A DNA stretch of 64,000 bases, from NCBI GenBank assembly GCA_945865175.1, contig CAMBDA010000016.1:1-64000 (forward strand). Direction: 5' to 3'. Both the position numbers and the translations under genes were made by a program. This document shows positions 29,222 through 37,606 of this stretch, piece by piece. The notes below the pieces were generated by a model, which did not search any database, was not told the DNA's origin, and was given only the letters and a program-made list of their open reading frames with translations. Numbering within the stretch: position 1 is the stretch's first letter; each line of letters opens with the position of its first letter. The DNA comes from an uncultured Prevotellaceae bacterium (GTDB taxonomy: Bacteria > Bacteroidota > Bacteroidia > Bacteroidales > Bacteroidaceae).

Positions 29222-31051
29222 CTACTGTTTGCTGTTGTTGATGGTTTCATCCACGGCACGAATCTTCTCGGCCAGTAGATTGAGCTCGTCGCGCAGCTTG
29301 TCCACCTTCTTGCGCATGGTGTCCACTAGTGTATTGCCCTTCTTGGAGGATGCCGACAGGAATCCCAGATTGTTTTCATAGGTCTGGATTTCCGTCTTCA
29401 GGTTTTCATAGGCGCGCATCATCTTGGCTCGCTCTATGCTGATGGCAGATGTGCCCTCGTCCACCTTTGCGGCCAGGCTGTTCTTGAAGTTCTTGAGCCT
29501 GCGGCGTGCCATGCTCTCGTTCTGGTTCTTGTATATCTTGTCCATCAGCGAACTGAAGGCTTCATATATCTTGTCCTTCTCATGGAAGGGCACATGCCCG
29601 ATAGCATTCCATTGTTTCTGAATCTCCTTTGCCTTGGCGATGAGCTGGTTGTTCTCTCCGCCGTCTACCAGTTCCTGCAACTGTGCGATGAGCGATTTTT
29701 TCTGCTCCAGATTGGCTTTCTGCTCCTGGCTGGCCGAACTGAGCGCTTTCTTTTTCTCTTCGAAGAATGTATCGCAGGCCTGGATGAAGCGTTTCCACAG
29801 GGAGTCGGCAAACTTGCGGGGAACGGCTCCAATCTCTTTCCATTGTTTCTGCATCTCCACGAAGGCATCGGTGGCTGTCTTCCATTCGGTACTGCTGGCC
29901 AGTGCCTCTGCCCGTTCCACCAGGGCTTTCTTCTTGGCCAGGTTTTCGTTCTGTATGTCCTTTATCTGGCGGAAGAACTGTGCTTTCCGTTCAAAGAACC
30001 GGTCGCATGCCATGCGGAAGCGCTCAAACACGATGGTGTTCATCTTCTGTGTGGCATATCCGATGGCCTTCCAGCTGGCCTGTATGTCGATGATTTCCTT
30101 GGTCACGCGGTCCCAGTCGGCAAAGGTTTTCAGTGCGTCCATGTCCACGTTCTCGATTTGCTCGCAGAGTGCTTCCTTTTTGGCCAGGTTTTCTTCCTGC
30201 ATGGCCTTCTGTGCCTCAAAGTGGGCCTGATGACGCTTGCGCACCACGGTGCTGGCTTCCTTGAAACGGTTCCATATTTCGTCGCGGAGGTCTTTGGCCA
30301 CCGGGCCTGTCTCCTTCCATTCCTGATGGAGGTTCTGCAGCTGGTTGATGGCTGCCACCACGTCTTCTTCAGTGGTCAGTGCCTCGGCCTGCTCACAGAG
30401 TTTGGTCTTTATCTCCAGGTTCTTGCGGAAATCATAGTCGCGGAGCTCATGGCCCAGCTTCAGCAGGTCATAGAACTGCTCTACGTACAGCTGGTAGTTT
30501 TTCCATAGCTCAGTGGCGCGTTCGGCGGGCACGGCTTTTATTTCCTTCCATTCGGCCTGCAAGGCTTTGAATTCGTCGAAGTGCTGGTTGGCCTCTTCAG
30601 GTGTGGCCGCCAATTGTTGTATGCGCTCCAGGATACGTAGTTTGGCATCGAGGTTCTGCTGTTTTTGGCGTTCCGCTTCCTCAAGCTCGGTGGCCCTGCG
30701 GTCTCGGATAATCTGCATCAAGGCACGGAATTCGGGTTCCAGGGCATCCAGCTTGGGCACAAACTTTTCAATTTCTCCACCAGCTTCCACAAATTTGTCG
30801 CGTTCCTGCATCATCTCGTTGTTGTGGATTTTGTAGAACACGGCTTTCAGCATGTCGGCCTTTTGCTTGTCAATGGGTTCCTGGCTGGCAATCATGTCCT
30901 TGGCCATGGCCACCACATCCTCTTTGGTCTGAGGCTGCGTCTGTGTGGCATCCTCGGCCCCTTCGTTCACTGGGTTCAAAATCGTTTCGATTTGTTCAGA
31001 AGACTGCTCAATGGCAGTGGTTTCATTCGTCTCTAAAGAGTCCATCTTCAT
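29222..31051 (-). CDS. DUF349 repeat protein
   Basis: 609 residues, almost all helical and highly charged, probably cytoplasmic. After an acidic N-terminal 60 residues it carries five copies of a repeat of about 70 residues whose core reads WKxIGxVP then W/F-RF-xxA-CDxFFExK (for example QKQWKEIGAVPRKFADSLWKRF). Spacing is even across residues 165-530. A final coiled-coil segment precedes the end. DUF349 proteins are widespread in Bacteroidota and Actinobacteria; their role is not established. It is a single-gene unit. Confidence 0.9.
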   Translation of the reverse strand: MKMDSLETNETTAIEQSSEQIETILNPVNEGAEDATQTQPQTKEDVVAMAKDMIASQEPIDKQKADMLKAVFYKIHNNEMMQERDKFVEAGGEIEKFVPKLDALEPEFRALMQIIRDRRATELEEAERQKQQNLDAKLRILERIQQLAATPEEANQHFDEFKALQAEWKEIKAVPAERATELWKNYQLYVEQFYDLLKLGHELRDYDFRKNLEIKTKLCEQAEALTTEEDVVAAINQLQNLHQEWKETGPVAKDLRDEIWNRFKEASTVVRKRHQAHFEAQKAMQEENLAKKEALCEQIENVDMDALKTFADWDRVTKEIIDIQASWKAIGYATQKMNTIVFERFRMACDRFFERKAQFFRQIKDIQNENLAKKKALVERAEALASSTEWKTATDAFVEMQKQWKEIGAVPRKFADSLWKRFIQACDTFFEEKKKALSSASQEQKANLEQKKSLIAQLQELVDGGENNQLIAKAKEIQKQWNAIGHVPFHEKDKIYEAFSSLMDKIYKNQNESMARRRLKNFKNSLAAKVDEGTSAISIERAKMMRAYENLKTEIQTYENNLGFLSASSKKGNTLVDTMRKKVDKLRDELNLLAEKIRAVDETINNSKQ

Positions 31052-31168
31052 GTTGTTATTCGATTTGTATTCGACAATAACCTGGTTATACCAAGTTTTC
31101 AGGGCACAAATTAAGGCAAAAAATCTCTTACTACCTAAAAAAATCAGTGTTTTTTTTAAAAAACGGGG

Positions 31169-32095
31169 TTAAATCCATGTTTTTCTCTTGAAATACCACA
31201 GTAGCAGGAACGTTACGCCGATGGAAATGACCAATGCAAGGGGAAATCCCCACCATGTTGTCTCCATGCCGTTTACCAGATTCATCCCGAAGAGGCTGGC
31301 CACCAGTGTGGGGAACATCATGATAATGCTGATGCTGGTGAGCATCTTCATCACACCGCTCATGTTGTTGTTGATGATATTGGCGTATGTGTCCATTGTG
31401 GAGTCGAGAATGTTGGCATAGATAGAGGCCGACTCGCGTGCCTGTGACATCTCGATGTTGACGTCTTCGATGAGGTCGGCATCCAGTTCGTCTACGGGCA
31501 GCTTGAACTTCAGTTTGCTTAGCAGTGTCTCGTTGCCGCGGATGGAGGTGATGAAATAGGTGAGGCTGTCCTGTAGCTTGCTCAGGTTGATGAGGTCGGC
31601 GTTATCGATGTGACGGTCCAGGTTCTCTTTTGATTTCTCCAGCAGGGTATTGATTTGCTTCAGGCGTTTCAGGTACCACACGGCGCTGCTCAGGAACAGG
31701 CGGAAGACCATGTCCACCGAGTCGGTAAAGCCTTGTCCGCGCCGTTGCTGGAACGACACGAAGTCTATCATCATATTGGTTTCGAAATTGCACAGTGTCA
31801 CACACACGCCCTTGCCCATGATGATACCCAGGGGGATGGTGATATAGGGCGTGCGCGACCGCACCTCTTTCACATACGGTATACGCAGGATGATGAGAAT
31901 CCACCCTTCGTCAAATTCGTAGCGTGCCCGCTCGTCGGTATCGGCGATATCTGAAATAAAATAGTCGGGAATGCCCAGTGTGTGTTCCAGGAAGTCGCAG
32001 TCTTCTTGCGTAGGGCATGTCACCTGCACCCAGCATCCCTGCTGCCACTCTTCTATTGTACGAAGTCCATTTGTCGTGTTCCAATACGTTCGCAT
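31169..32095 (-). CDS. corA: CorA family magnesium/divalent cation transporter
   Basis: 308 residues from the ATG at 32095 (MRTYWNTTNG). Large soluble funnel domain, then two membrane helices; the pore motif GMN is present in LFGMNLVNGMETTWW, and the chain ends in the basic YFKRKTWI. The start is supported by a GGAGG eight bases upstream, rare in this genome. An in-frame ATG at 32170 would add 25 residues through the leader. Confidence 0.93.
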   Translation of the reverse strand: MRTYWNTTNGLRTIEEWQQGCWVQVTCPTQEDCDFLEHTLGIPDYFISDIADTDERARYEFDEGWILIILRIPYVKEVRSRTPYITIPLGIIMGKGVCVTLCNFETNMMIDFVSFQQRRGQGFTDSVDMVFRLFLSSAVWYLKRLKQINTLLEKSKENLDRHIDNADLINLSKLQDSLTYFITSIRGNETLLSKLKFKLPVDELDADLIEDVNIEMSQARESASIYANILDSTMDTYANIINNNMSGVMKMLTSISIIMMFPTLVASLFGMNLVNGMETTWWGFPLALVISIGVTFLLLWYFKRKTWI

Positions 32096-32252
32096 CTTCA
32101 GGTCCTCCTTGTTGAAAGTGATACATGATGAATGATAACCAACCGGGAGGTGGCCTGAAAAGGCTTTCACTTCCGGCGGCCTATAGTTTCATATTTTCCG
32201 CGTGATAATCGTCCATTTTTTGTTGCTTGTTTTTTTTTCGGCTGCAAAGTTA
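32096..32252 (-). promoter_or_regulatory. corA promoter and structured leader
   Basis: A -7 element TAACTTTG (minus strand, 32252-32245) predicts a leader of about 140 nt. In it the Shine-Dalgarno-like GGAGG with the CCTG next to it (plus-strand 32099-32108) can pair with CAGG and CCTCC formed by 32146-32157; a competing small hairpin GCCT-TTTC-AGGC (32153-32164) uses the same CAGG bases. This would allow on/off control of corA translation. The pairing is read by eye, not computed. No known Mg riboswitch was recognised. Confidence 0.4.
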
Positions 32253-32329
32253 TAAAGATTCGTTGGAATATCCGCACAAAACTTTCATTTTTTTCCTTTC
32301 TCCTTCCTTTTTTCTTTGTGTGTATATGG

Positions 32330-32377
32330 CAATCCTCCCTCTCATGCTCCTTGGGAGGACCATGTGGGGGAGGATTG
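32330..32377 (-). terminator. Inverted repeat downstream of the DUF4091 gene
   Basis: CAATCCTCCC (32330-32339) and GGGAGGATTG (32368-32377) form a 10-bp perfect stem 24 bp past the DUF4091 stop, with a C/G-rich 28-nt loop. No T tract follows directly on the minus strand, so termination strength is uncertain. Confidence 0.45.
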
Positions 32378-32400
32378 TGTGTGGGCGGTCCGCGTAGGCG

Positions 32401-34137
32401 CTATTCTAGCGATCTGAGTGTCGCCTTGGCCTGTCGTACCATTTCCTCTACATTGGCCGAGGCATCCACCTGGCATGTCGCAAACGGCTCCAGCATGCTG
32501 TTGAGTCGTTCCAGTTTCTTGCCCTTGAGCTCACTGCGCAGGATGCGTATCTTCTCGTAGTCCTGGATGCCTTCCACCAGCCGCTCCATGCGGATGCTGC
32601 TGCCGTCGGGGTACACCAGGAAACAGTCGCCGGCCAGCCAGCTGCGGAAGCGTGCGTCCTGCCAGGGGTTCTTCACCCAACTGTTGTAGGCCCAGCGCAG
32701 GTAGCCGCTGTAGCCTGCTGCCGCTGCATGCCATCCCAGGAATGTGGATTCGGCTGGAGGCGAGCATACGAAGGTATTGGGGCGGTCGGGTCCGCAACAG
32801 GTGTAGAAAGTCACGCGCTTGTTCTGTGCCAGGTGGTCGGCCAGCTGCTGGGGCTCCAGAAGGGGCTGCTCGTACGCAAAGCTCACGTCATACATGCGTT
32901 CTGCCACTTCTGGACCGAAATAGTTGATGGCTCCTTCCACCTTGAAGCCCGTGCCCGACTTGGCCAGCACCGCATAGGCAGGCTCCAGCAGTTCCTTGGG
33001 GCGTTCGTCCATCGCGATACACGTTTTCTCGAACCATCCCTTCTGCTTCAGGTGGGCGGCAAAGTCCTTCAGGAAGGGCAGCAGATATCCCTCGTATGCA
33101 GCGGTGCCCGGCTCCAGTTTCACTTGGTGGGTGCAGTTCTCGGCCTCGCTGAAGTATTCAAAGGTCAGGTGCCAGGGCAGCAGCGTGTAGCAGTCAATCT
33201 GTTCTTTGATGCCGCAGTCCATCATGAATTCCACCCAGCGGTCAAATACGGTGTAGTCGTAGTGCCATGTGCCGTCGATTCGCTTGAATTTCCCAATCAT
33301 GCTCTCGAAGGGGTCCTCGGTCTGTGAATTCCAGGGATGCTGGATGATGCTGGCCGTAATCACCTTTTCGCCGGCATTGGCCAGCAGTTCCATGGTGGGG
33401 CGCATGAGGTCGAAGTGTTCCTTGCTCCAGAGCGGCACCCCGAAGAAGCGGGCCACGGAATAGGGGTTCTGCCAGAGGTCGAGATGGAAGGCCCATTGCG
33501 AGGGGGGTGGCAGCACACGTGCCGACACCTGTACGGTGAGCGGCAGTTCCAGTTCCTCATTGTCGCATTTCACTTTCACCACGCCTTTGTATTTGCCCGG
33601 GGCCTGGTCGGAAGGCACTTTTATGTCGAGCCATAGCGGACGCACGGTGGAGGCGGGCACGGTCATCTCGGTGGCAGGCTGCAGACGGTCGGCCAGCAGC
33701 AGTTCCTTGCTTCTGTCGGGGAGGCTGTCACAGAGCACATAGCGTACAAAGTATTTCTTCACCTGCGAGGCGGGAATCACCTGTTTGCCGCATGTGAGGT
33801 CGGTCACGGTGAAACTCATTCTGTCGATTGCATTGGGGCACACCAGCACGGCTTGCGCGCTCACCCGTTCGCCTTTCCATGCGTTGAGCGTAAGGGAGGA
33901 CGACAACTGGGGCACGGCGTTGCGTTTGTATCGCATGTCGGTGGAGCCCCATCCCAGGTGTGTGTGGGTGGTCTGGCTCCAGCATTCGGCTGGGGCGGGT
34001 GATGGGTCGGCCAGTTCCATGTCGGAAGGCTGGGCAAATGCGGGCAGGGCCACGAAGAAGAGTCCCGCTAGCCAGGCGCTGTACCGGGTTCGGGTGTTGC
34101 ATCGGGTGTGCAGTGTGAGGTTGATGTTTTTTTTCAT
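32401..34137 (-). CDS. Secreted DUF4091 glycoside-hydrolase-like protein
   Basis: 578 residues. The N terminus has a basic region and a hydrophobic core (residues 20-35) ending AFA-Q, a signal peptide. Residues 60-210 look like an immunoglobulin-like beta-sandwich; the middle is a TIM-barrel-like region with acidic segments (FDRWVEFMMDCGI, IAMDERPKELL), and the C-terminal part includes the GYLRWAYNSWVKNPW and FLVYPDGSSIRMERLVEGIQDYEKIRIL signature seen in DUF4091 proteins. The family is treated as glycosidase-like; substrate and catalytic residues are not assigned. It stands alone, divergent from the redox cluster. Confidence 0.8.
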   Translation of the reverse strand: MKKNINLTLHTRCNTRTRYSAWLAGLFFVALPAFAQPSDMELADPSPAPAECWSQTTHTHLGWGSTDMRYKRNAVPQLSSSLTLNAWKGERVSAQAVLVCPNAIDRMSFTVTDLTCGKQVIPASQVKKYFVRYVLCDSLPDRSKELLLADRLQPATEMTVPASTVRPLWLDIKVPSDQAPGKYKGVVKVKCDNEELELPLTVQVSARVLPPPSQWAFHLDLWQNPYSVARFFGVPLWSKEHFDLMRPTMELLANAGEKVITASIIQHPWNSQTEDPFESMIGKFKRIDGTWHYDYTVFDRWVEFMMDCGIKEQIDCYTLLPWHLTFEYFSEAENCTHQVKLEPGTAAYEGYLLPFLKDFAAHLKQKGWFEKTCIAMDERPKELLEPAYAVLAKSGTGFKVEGAINYFGPEVAERMYDVSFAYEQPLLEPQQLADHLAQNKRVTFYTCCGPDRPNTFVCSPPAESTFLGWHAAAAGYSGYLRWAYNSWVKNPWQDARFRSWLAGDCFLVYPDGSSIRMERLVEGIQDYEKIRILRSELKGKKLERLNSMLEPFATCQVDASANVEEMVRQAKATLRSLE

Positions 34138-34180
34138 TGTTTTGTACGTGATTTCATTGTTTTTTTTATGAATTCCGCCA

Positions 34181-34213
34181 CAAAGATAAGTATAATAATT
34201 GACAAACGTGCAA
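34181..34213 (-). promoter_or_regulatory. Probable promoter of the DUF4091 gene
   Basis: Minus strand TTTG ending at 34211, 22 bp, then TATCTTTG at 34188-34181. Spacing is 1-2 bp above the norm. It is divergent from the -7 element at 34285. Confidence 0.5.
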
Positions 34214-34284
34214 AATCAGGCGAATTGAGTGATAAAGAAAGTTAAAAAACATTCTTCGCGCGTGGCTGAATTATAAAAAACGTA

Positions 34285-34292
34285 TATCTTTG
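34285..34292 (+). promoter_or_regulatory. -7 element for the redox operon
   Basis: TATCTTTG, a full -7 consensus, 38 bp before the ATG at 34331. The expected upstream TTG is replaced by TGG near 34263. Confidence 0.5.
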
Positions 34293-34330
34293 GACAAAAA
34301 TTAACAAAACAACATCTACAATAACAGTTT

Positions 34331-36169
34331 ATGCTTAGGAAAATCCGACTTACATTGGCCATATTCTTTTGGCTATTGGTCACTTGGCTGCTGGTGGATT
34401 TCACCGGCACCGCTCACCAGTATCTGGGCTGGATGGCCAAGATGCAGTTCATGCCTGCCCTGTTGGCTGTCAACGTGGGCGTATTGCTATTCCTGGTGGT
34501 GCTCACCCTCCTCTTCGGGCGCATCTATTGTTCCGTCATCTGCCCTTTGGGCGTGATGCAGGATGCCATTGCCTGGTGCAGGCGCAAGCGGAACAAATAT
34601 ATTTTCTCGTTGCCCCATAGCAAGGTGCGGCATGGCTTTCTGCTGGCCACGGCGGCATTGATGCTGGCTGGCATGGGTTGGCTGGCAGGCCTGCTGCTTC
34701 CCTACAGCACCTACGGACGTATCGTAGGCACCCTGGTGGCGCCCCTCTATCGGATGGGGAACAATGTGCTCGCCTCTGTGGCAGCGCATTATGACAGCTA
34801 TGCCTTCTACGAGGTGGATGTGTGGCTCAAGAGCGTATCGGCCTTGGTTGTTTCGGTGGCCGTGTGGGCGCTGATTGCCGTGCTGGCATGGCGTTTTGGC
34901 CGCTTATGGTGCAACACCGTGTGTCCTGTGGGCACCCTGCTGGGTTTCCTCAGTAGGCATGCAGTGTACCGCCCGGCCATTAACCAGCGTCGTTGCAACA
35001 GCTGCGGTTTGTGTGAACGCAACTGCAAGAGCCAGTGTATCAACAGCCGTACCCACGAGATAGACCTCAGCCGGTGTGTGATGTGTGGCAACTGCATGGA
35101 GGCCTGCCGAAAGGGTGCGCTCACACTCACTTCTTCCCCTGCAACCTCTGCCGAACAGCCCGCTCCGGTGCCTGCACCCAAGGCTGTGGCGGACAAACCA
35201 CGCTCCAATGCCAAGCCTGCAAAGAAGACCAAGGCTGCTGAGAAGGAAGCGGAATCCACTTCTAATGCAGAGCGTGGTCGTCGCAAACCGGCCACGAAGA
35301 CTGCTCCGGAAAAGGCCGCAAAGCCCACTGCCGACAAGCCGGCTAAGCCCATTGCGGAAAAGGCGGCCCGGTCTGCCGAAGTGAAGACTGCCGGCCCTGC
35401 CGCCGAAGGTTCATCCCAGCCTGTCGACGTGGCCGGTCAGGAGGCCGAGGGCGAGAAGAAGGACCGTCGCCGCCGTTCGCGCCGTACGGCCATCGCCACC
35501 ACTGCCATGCTGCTCACCGGCGGCACCTTGGTGCGGGCGCAGAAGAAGGCGGAGCCCAAGACCACCGACGGCGGTTTTGCGGATATCACCCCCAAGGAGA
35601 AACCTTCCCGCCAACGTCCTGTTCTTCCTCCTGGTGCCCTTTCGGCCCGCCATCTGCAGGCGCAGTGTACTGCCTGTCAGCTGTGCATCACCTCTTGTCC
35701 CAACGATGTGCTTCGCCCCAGCACCTCCCTTTCGTCTCTGCTGCAGCCCGAGGTCAGCTATGAGCGTGGTTATTGTCGCCCCGAATGTAACCGGTGTTCG
35801 CAGGTGTGTCCCACAGGTGCCATCCAGCCCATCACCGTGGAGCAGCGTACGGCTGTGCAGGCGGGCCGTGCCGTGTGGGTGAAGGAGCGCTGCCTTGCCT
35901 CGGCCGAAGGCAAGCCTTGCGGCAGCTGTGCCCGCCACTGTCCTGCAGGTGCCATCCAGCTGGTGCCTGCCAGCGACAAGTACCGACGTGGCGACCACGG
36001 CCGCTGGTATGATGCGGAAGGCCATGAAGTGGACGGCCGCACCGTACCCATGATACCTGTGGTAGACGAGGAGAAGTGTATCGGCTGTGGCGCATGCGAG
36101 AACCTGTGTCCCGTGAGCCCTTACAGTGCCATCTATGTGGAAGGCAACGACGTGCAGCGTGATATTTGA
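34331..36169 (+). CDS. NapH-like membrane polyferredoxin with internal twin-arginine-like helix
   Basis: 612 residues. Four N-terminal helices (about 8-24, 41-62, 103-123, 168-188) carry two NapH/YccM-type motifs, GRIYCSVICPLG (63-74) and GRLWCNTVCPVG (190-201). Two 4Fe-4S sites follow (Cys222-232 and Cys249-259). Residues 266-378 are a low-complexity Ala/Lys/Pro/Glu linker. Then RRRRSRRTAIATTAML (379-394) begins a hydrophobic stretch ending LVRAQ, like a Tat signal or a fifth helix. The C-terminal half carries four more Cys clusters (446-456, 482-493, 521-537, 583-593). If the fifth helix spans the membrane, the C-terminal clusters lie outside. The likely role is electron transfer between cytoplasm and periplasm; donor and acceptor are unknown. 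First gene of a three-gene operon. Confidence 0.85.
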   Translation: MLRKIRLTLAIFFWLLVTWLLVDFTGTAHQYLGWMAKMQFMPALLAVNVGVLLFLVVLTLLFGRIYCSVICPLGVMQDAIAWCRRKRNKYIFSLPHSKVRHGFLLATAALMLAGMGWLAGLLLPYSTYGRIVGTLVAPLYRMGNNVLASVAAHYDSYAFYEVDVWLKSVSALVVSVAVWALIAVLAWRFGRLWCNTVCPVGTLLGFLSRHAVYRPAINQRRCNSCGLCERNCKSQCINSRTHEIDLSRCVMCGNCMEACRKGALTLTSSPATSAEQPAPVPAPKAVADKPRSNAKPAKKTKAAEKEAESTSNAERGRRKPATKTAPEKAAKPTADKPAKPIAEKAARSAEVKTAGPAAEGSSQPVDVAGQEAEGEKKDRRRRSRRTAIATTAMLLTGGTLVRAQKKAEPKTTDGGFADITPKEKPSRQRPVLPPGALSARHLQAQCTACQLCITSCPNDVLRPSTSLSSLLQPEVSYERGYCRPECNRCSQVCPTGAIQPITVEQRTAVQAGRAVWVKERCLASAEGKPCGSCARHCPAGAIQLVPASDKYRRGDHGRWYDAEGHEVDGRTVPMIPVVDEEKCIGCGACENLCPVSPYSAIYVEGNDVQRDI

Positions 36170-36205
36170 CATTACTGTTCAATGGATTAGAATTTCCCCA
36201 AAGAC

Positions 36206-37606
36206 ATGAAAAAGATAGACAGACGTGAGTTTCTGAAAACCACCGGCACCATTGCCACCACCACGGCACTGGCCGGTTGCGGAGTGAATACGAAGGATGC
36301 ACAGCAGAACTTGGATCCTTCCGGCCACCATACGGGGCCTGTGCCCACGGGCAAGATGACCTACCGCACCAATCCCAAGACGGGCGAGAAGGTGAGCCTG
36401 CTGGGCTACGGATGGATGAGGCTCCCCACCAAGAAGGGGCTCAACCCTGACAACCCCAACGACGAGGTCATTGACCAGGAGGAGGTGAACCGTCTCACCA
36501 ATGCTGCCTTGAAGTATGGCGTCAACTATTTCGATACGTCGCCTGCCTACATGCGCGGACGCAGTGAGGAGTCGCTGGGTATTGCCCTGGCGCAGAGCGG
36601 CCGTCCGCGTAGCAGCTATTATATTGCCACGAAACTCTCCAATTTCAGCCCCAGCCAGTGGGACTTCGAATCGGGACGCCAGCTTTTTGAAAACAGCCTC
36701 AAGTATCTACAGACCGATTATGTGGACTACCTGCTCCTGCATTCCGTGGGCGGCGGGGGGCTGGACAACCTTCGCAAACGCTACCTCGACAATGGCCTGC
36801 TGGCCTGGCTGATGGAACAGCGTCAGGCGGGGCGCATCCGCAATCTGGGCTTCTCGTTCCATGGCGATGTGGCCGTTTATGACTATCTGCTGGAACATCA
36901 CGAGGAGTATAAATGGGATTTTGTGCAGATTCAGCTTAATTATCTCGACTGGCACAATGACGACCGCGGACGTGATGCCGAATACCTTTTCGGAGAGTTG
37001 CAGAAGCGGGGCATCCCTGTTGTGATTATGGAACCGCTCTTGGGTGGCCGTCTGAGCAAGGTGCCCGACCATGTGGTGGCCCATCTGAAGCAGCGCAAGC
37101 CTGAGGACAGCGTGGCCAGCTGGGCCTTCCGTTATGCAGGCACACGCCCCGAGGTGCTCACCGTGCTCAGCGGTATGACCTATATGGAGCATCTGGAGGA
37201 CAATGTACGCACTTATTCGCCCCTGCAGTCGCTCGACGAGGAGGAGATGCGCTGGCTCGACGGAGAGACGGCCAATCTGATAAAGAGCTATCCCACCATC
37301 CAGTGTAACGACTGCAAGTACTGCATGCCCTGCCCCTATGGGCTGGACATCCCGGGCATCTTTGTCCACTACAACAAGTGTGTCAACCAGGGCAATCTGC
37401 CCGAAAGCCAGCAGGCCGAGAACTACCAGCGTGCCCGCAGGGCCTTCCTGGTGGGCTACGACCGTAGTGTGCCACGCCTGCGGCAGGCCAACCACTGCAT
37501 CCAGTGCCGCGAGTGTGTACCCCATTGCCCGCAGAATATCGACATCCCGCGCGAACTGGCACGTGTGGACCGTTTTGTAGAGCAGCTTAAGCAAGGCACG
37601 CTTTGA
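36206..37606 (+). CDS. Exported aldo/keto reductase with C-terminal 4Fe-4S domain (lipoprotein-like)
   Basis: 466 residues. The N terminus has a twin-arginine motif (DRREFLK, Arg6-Arg7), a hydrophobic run and a lipobox ending in Cys25 (ALAGC), so it is probably exported folded and lipid-anchored. Residues 50-345 form an AKR barrel with the family residues in NYFDTSPAYMRGRSE, YIATK and FSFHG. The tail has a ferredoxin-like domain: CNDCKYCMPCPYG and CIQCRECVPHCPQ, enough for two 4Fe-4S clusters with the Cys near 393. It lies 36 bp after the polyferredoxin gene. Substrate unknown; electrons could come from the polyferredoxin rather than NAD(P)H. Confidence 0.88.
   Translation: MKKIDRREFLKTTGTIATTTALAGCGVNTKDAQQNLDPSGHHTGPVPTGKMTYRTNPKTGEKVSLLGYGWMRLPTKKGLNPDNPNDEVIDQEEVNRLTNAALKYGVNYFDTSPAYMRGRSEESLGIALAQSGRPRSSYYIATKLSNFSPSQWDFESGRQLFENSLKYLQTDYVDYLLLHSVGGGGLDNLRKRYLDNGLLAWLMEQRQAGRIRNLGFSFHGDVAVYDYLLEHHEEYKWDFVQIQLNYLDWHNDDRGRDAEYLFGELQKRGIPVVIMEPLLGGRLSKVPDHVVAHLKQRKPEDSVASWAFRYAGTRPEVLTVLSGMTYMEHLEDNVRTYSPLQSLDEEEMRWLDGETANLIKSYPTIQCNDCKYCMPCPYGLDIPGIFVHYNKCVNQGNLPESQQAENYQRARRAFLVGYDRSVPRLRQANHCIQCRECVPHCPQNIDIPRELARVDRFVEQLKQGTL

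Noticed and set aside
32096-32170. Longer CorA start at 32170
   Set aside because: The extra 25 residues show no conservation cue and would pass through the leader; GGAGG before the ATG at 32095 favours the shorter form.
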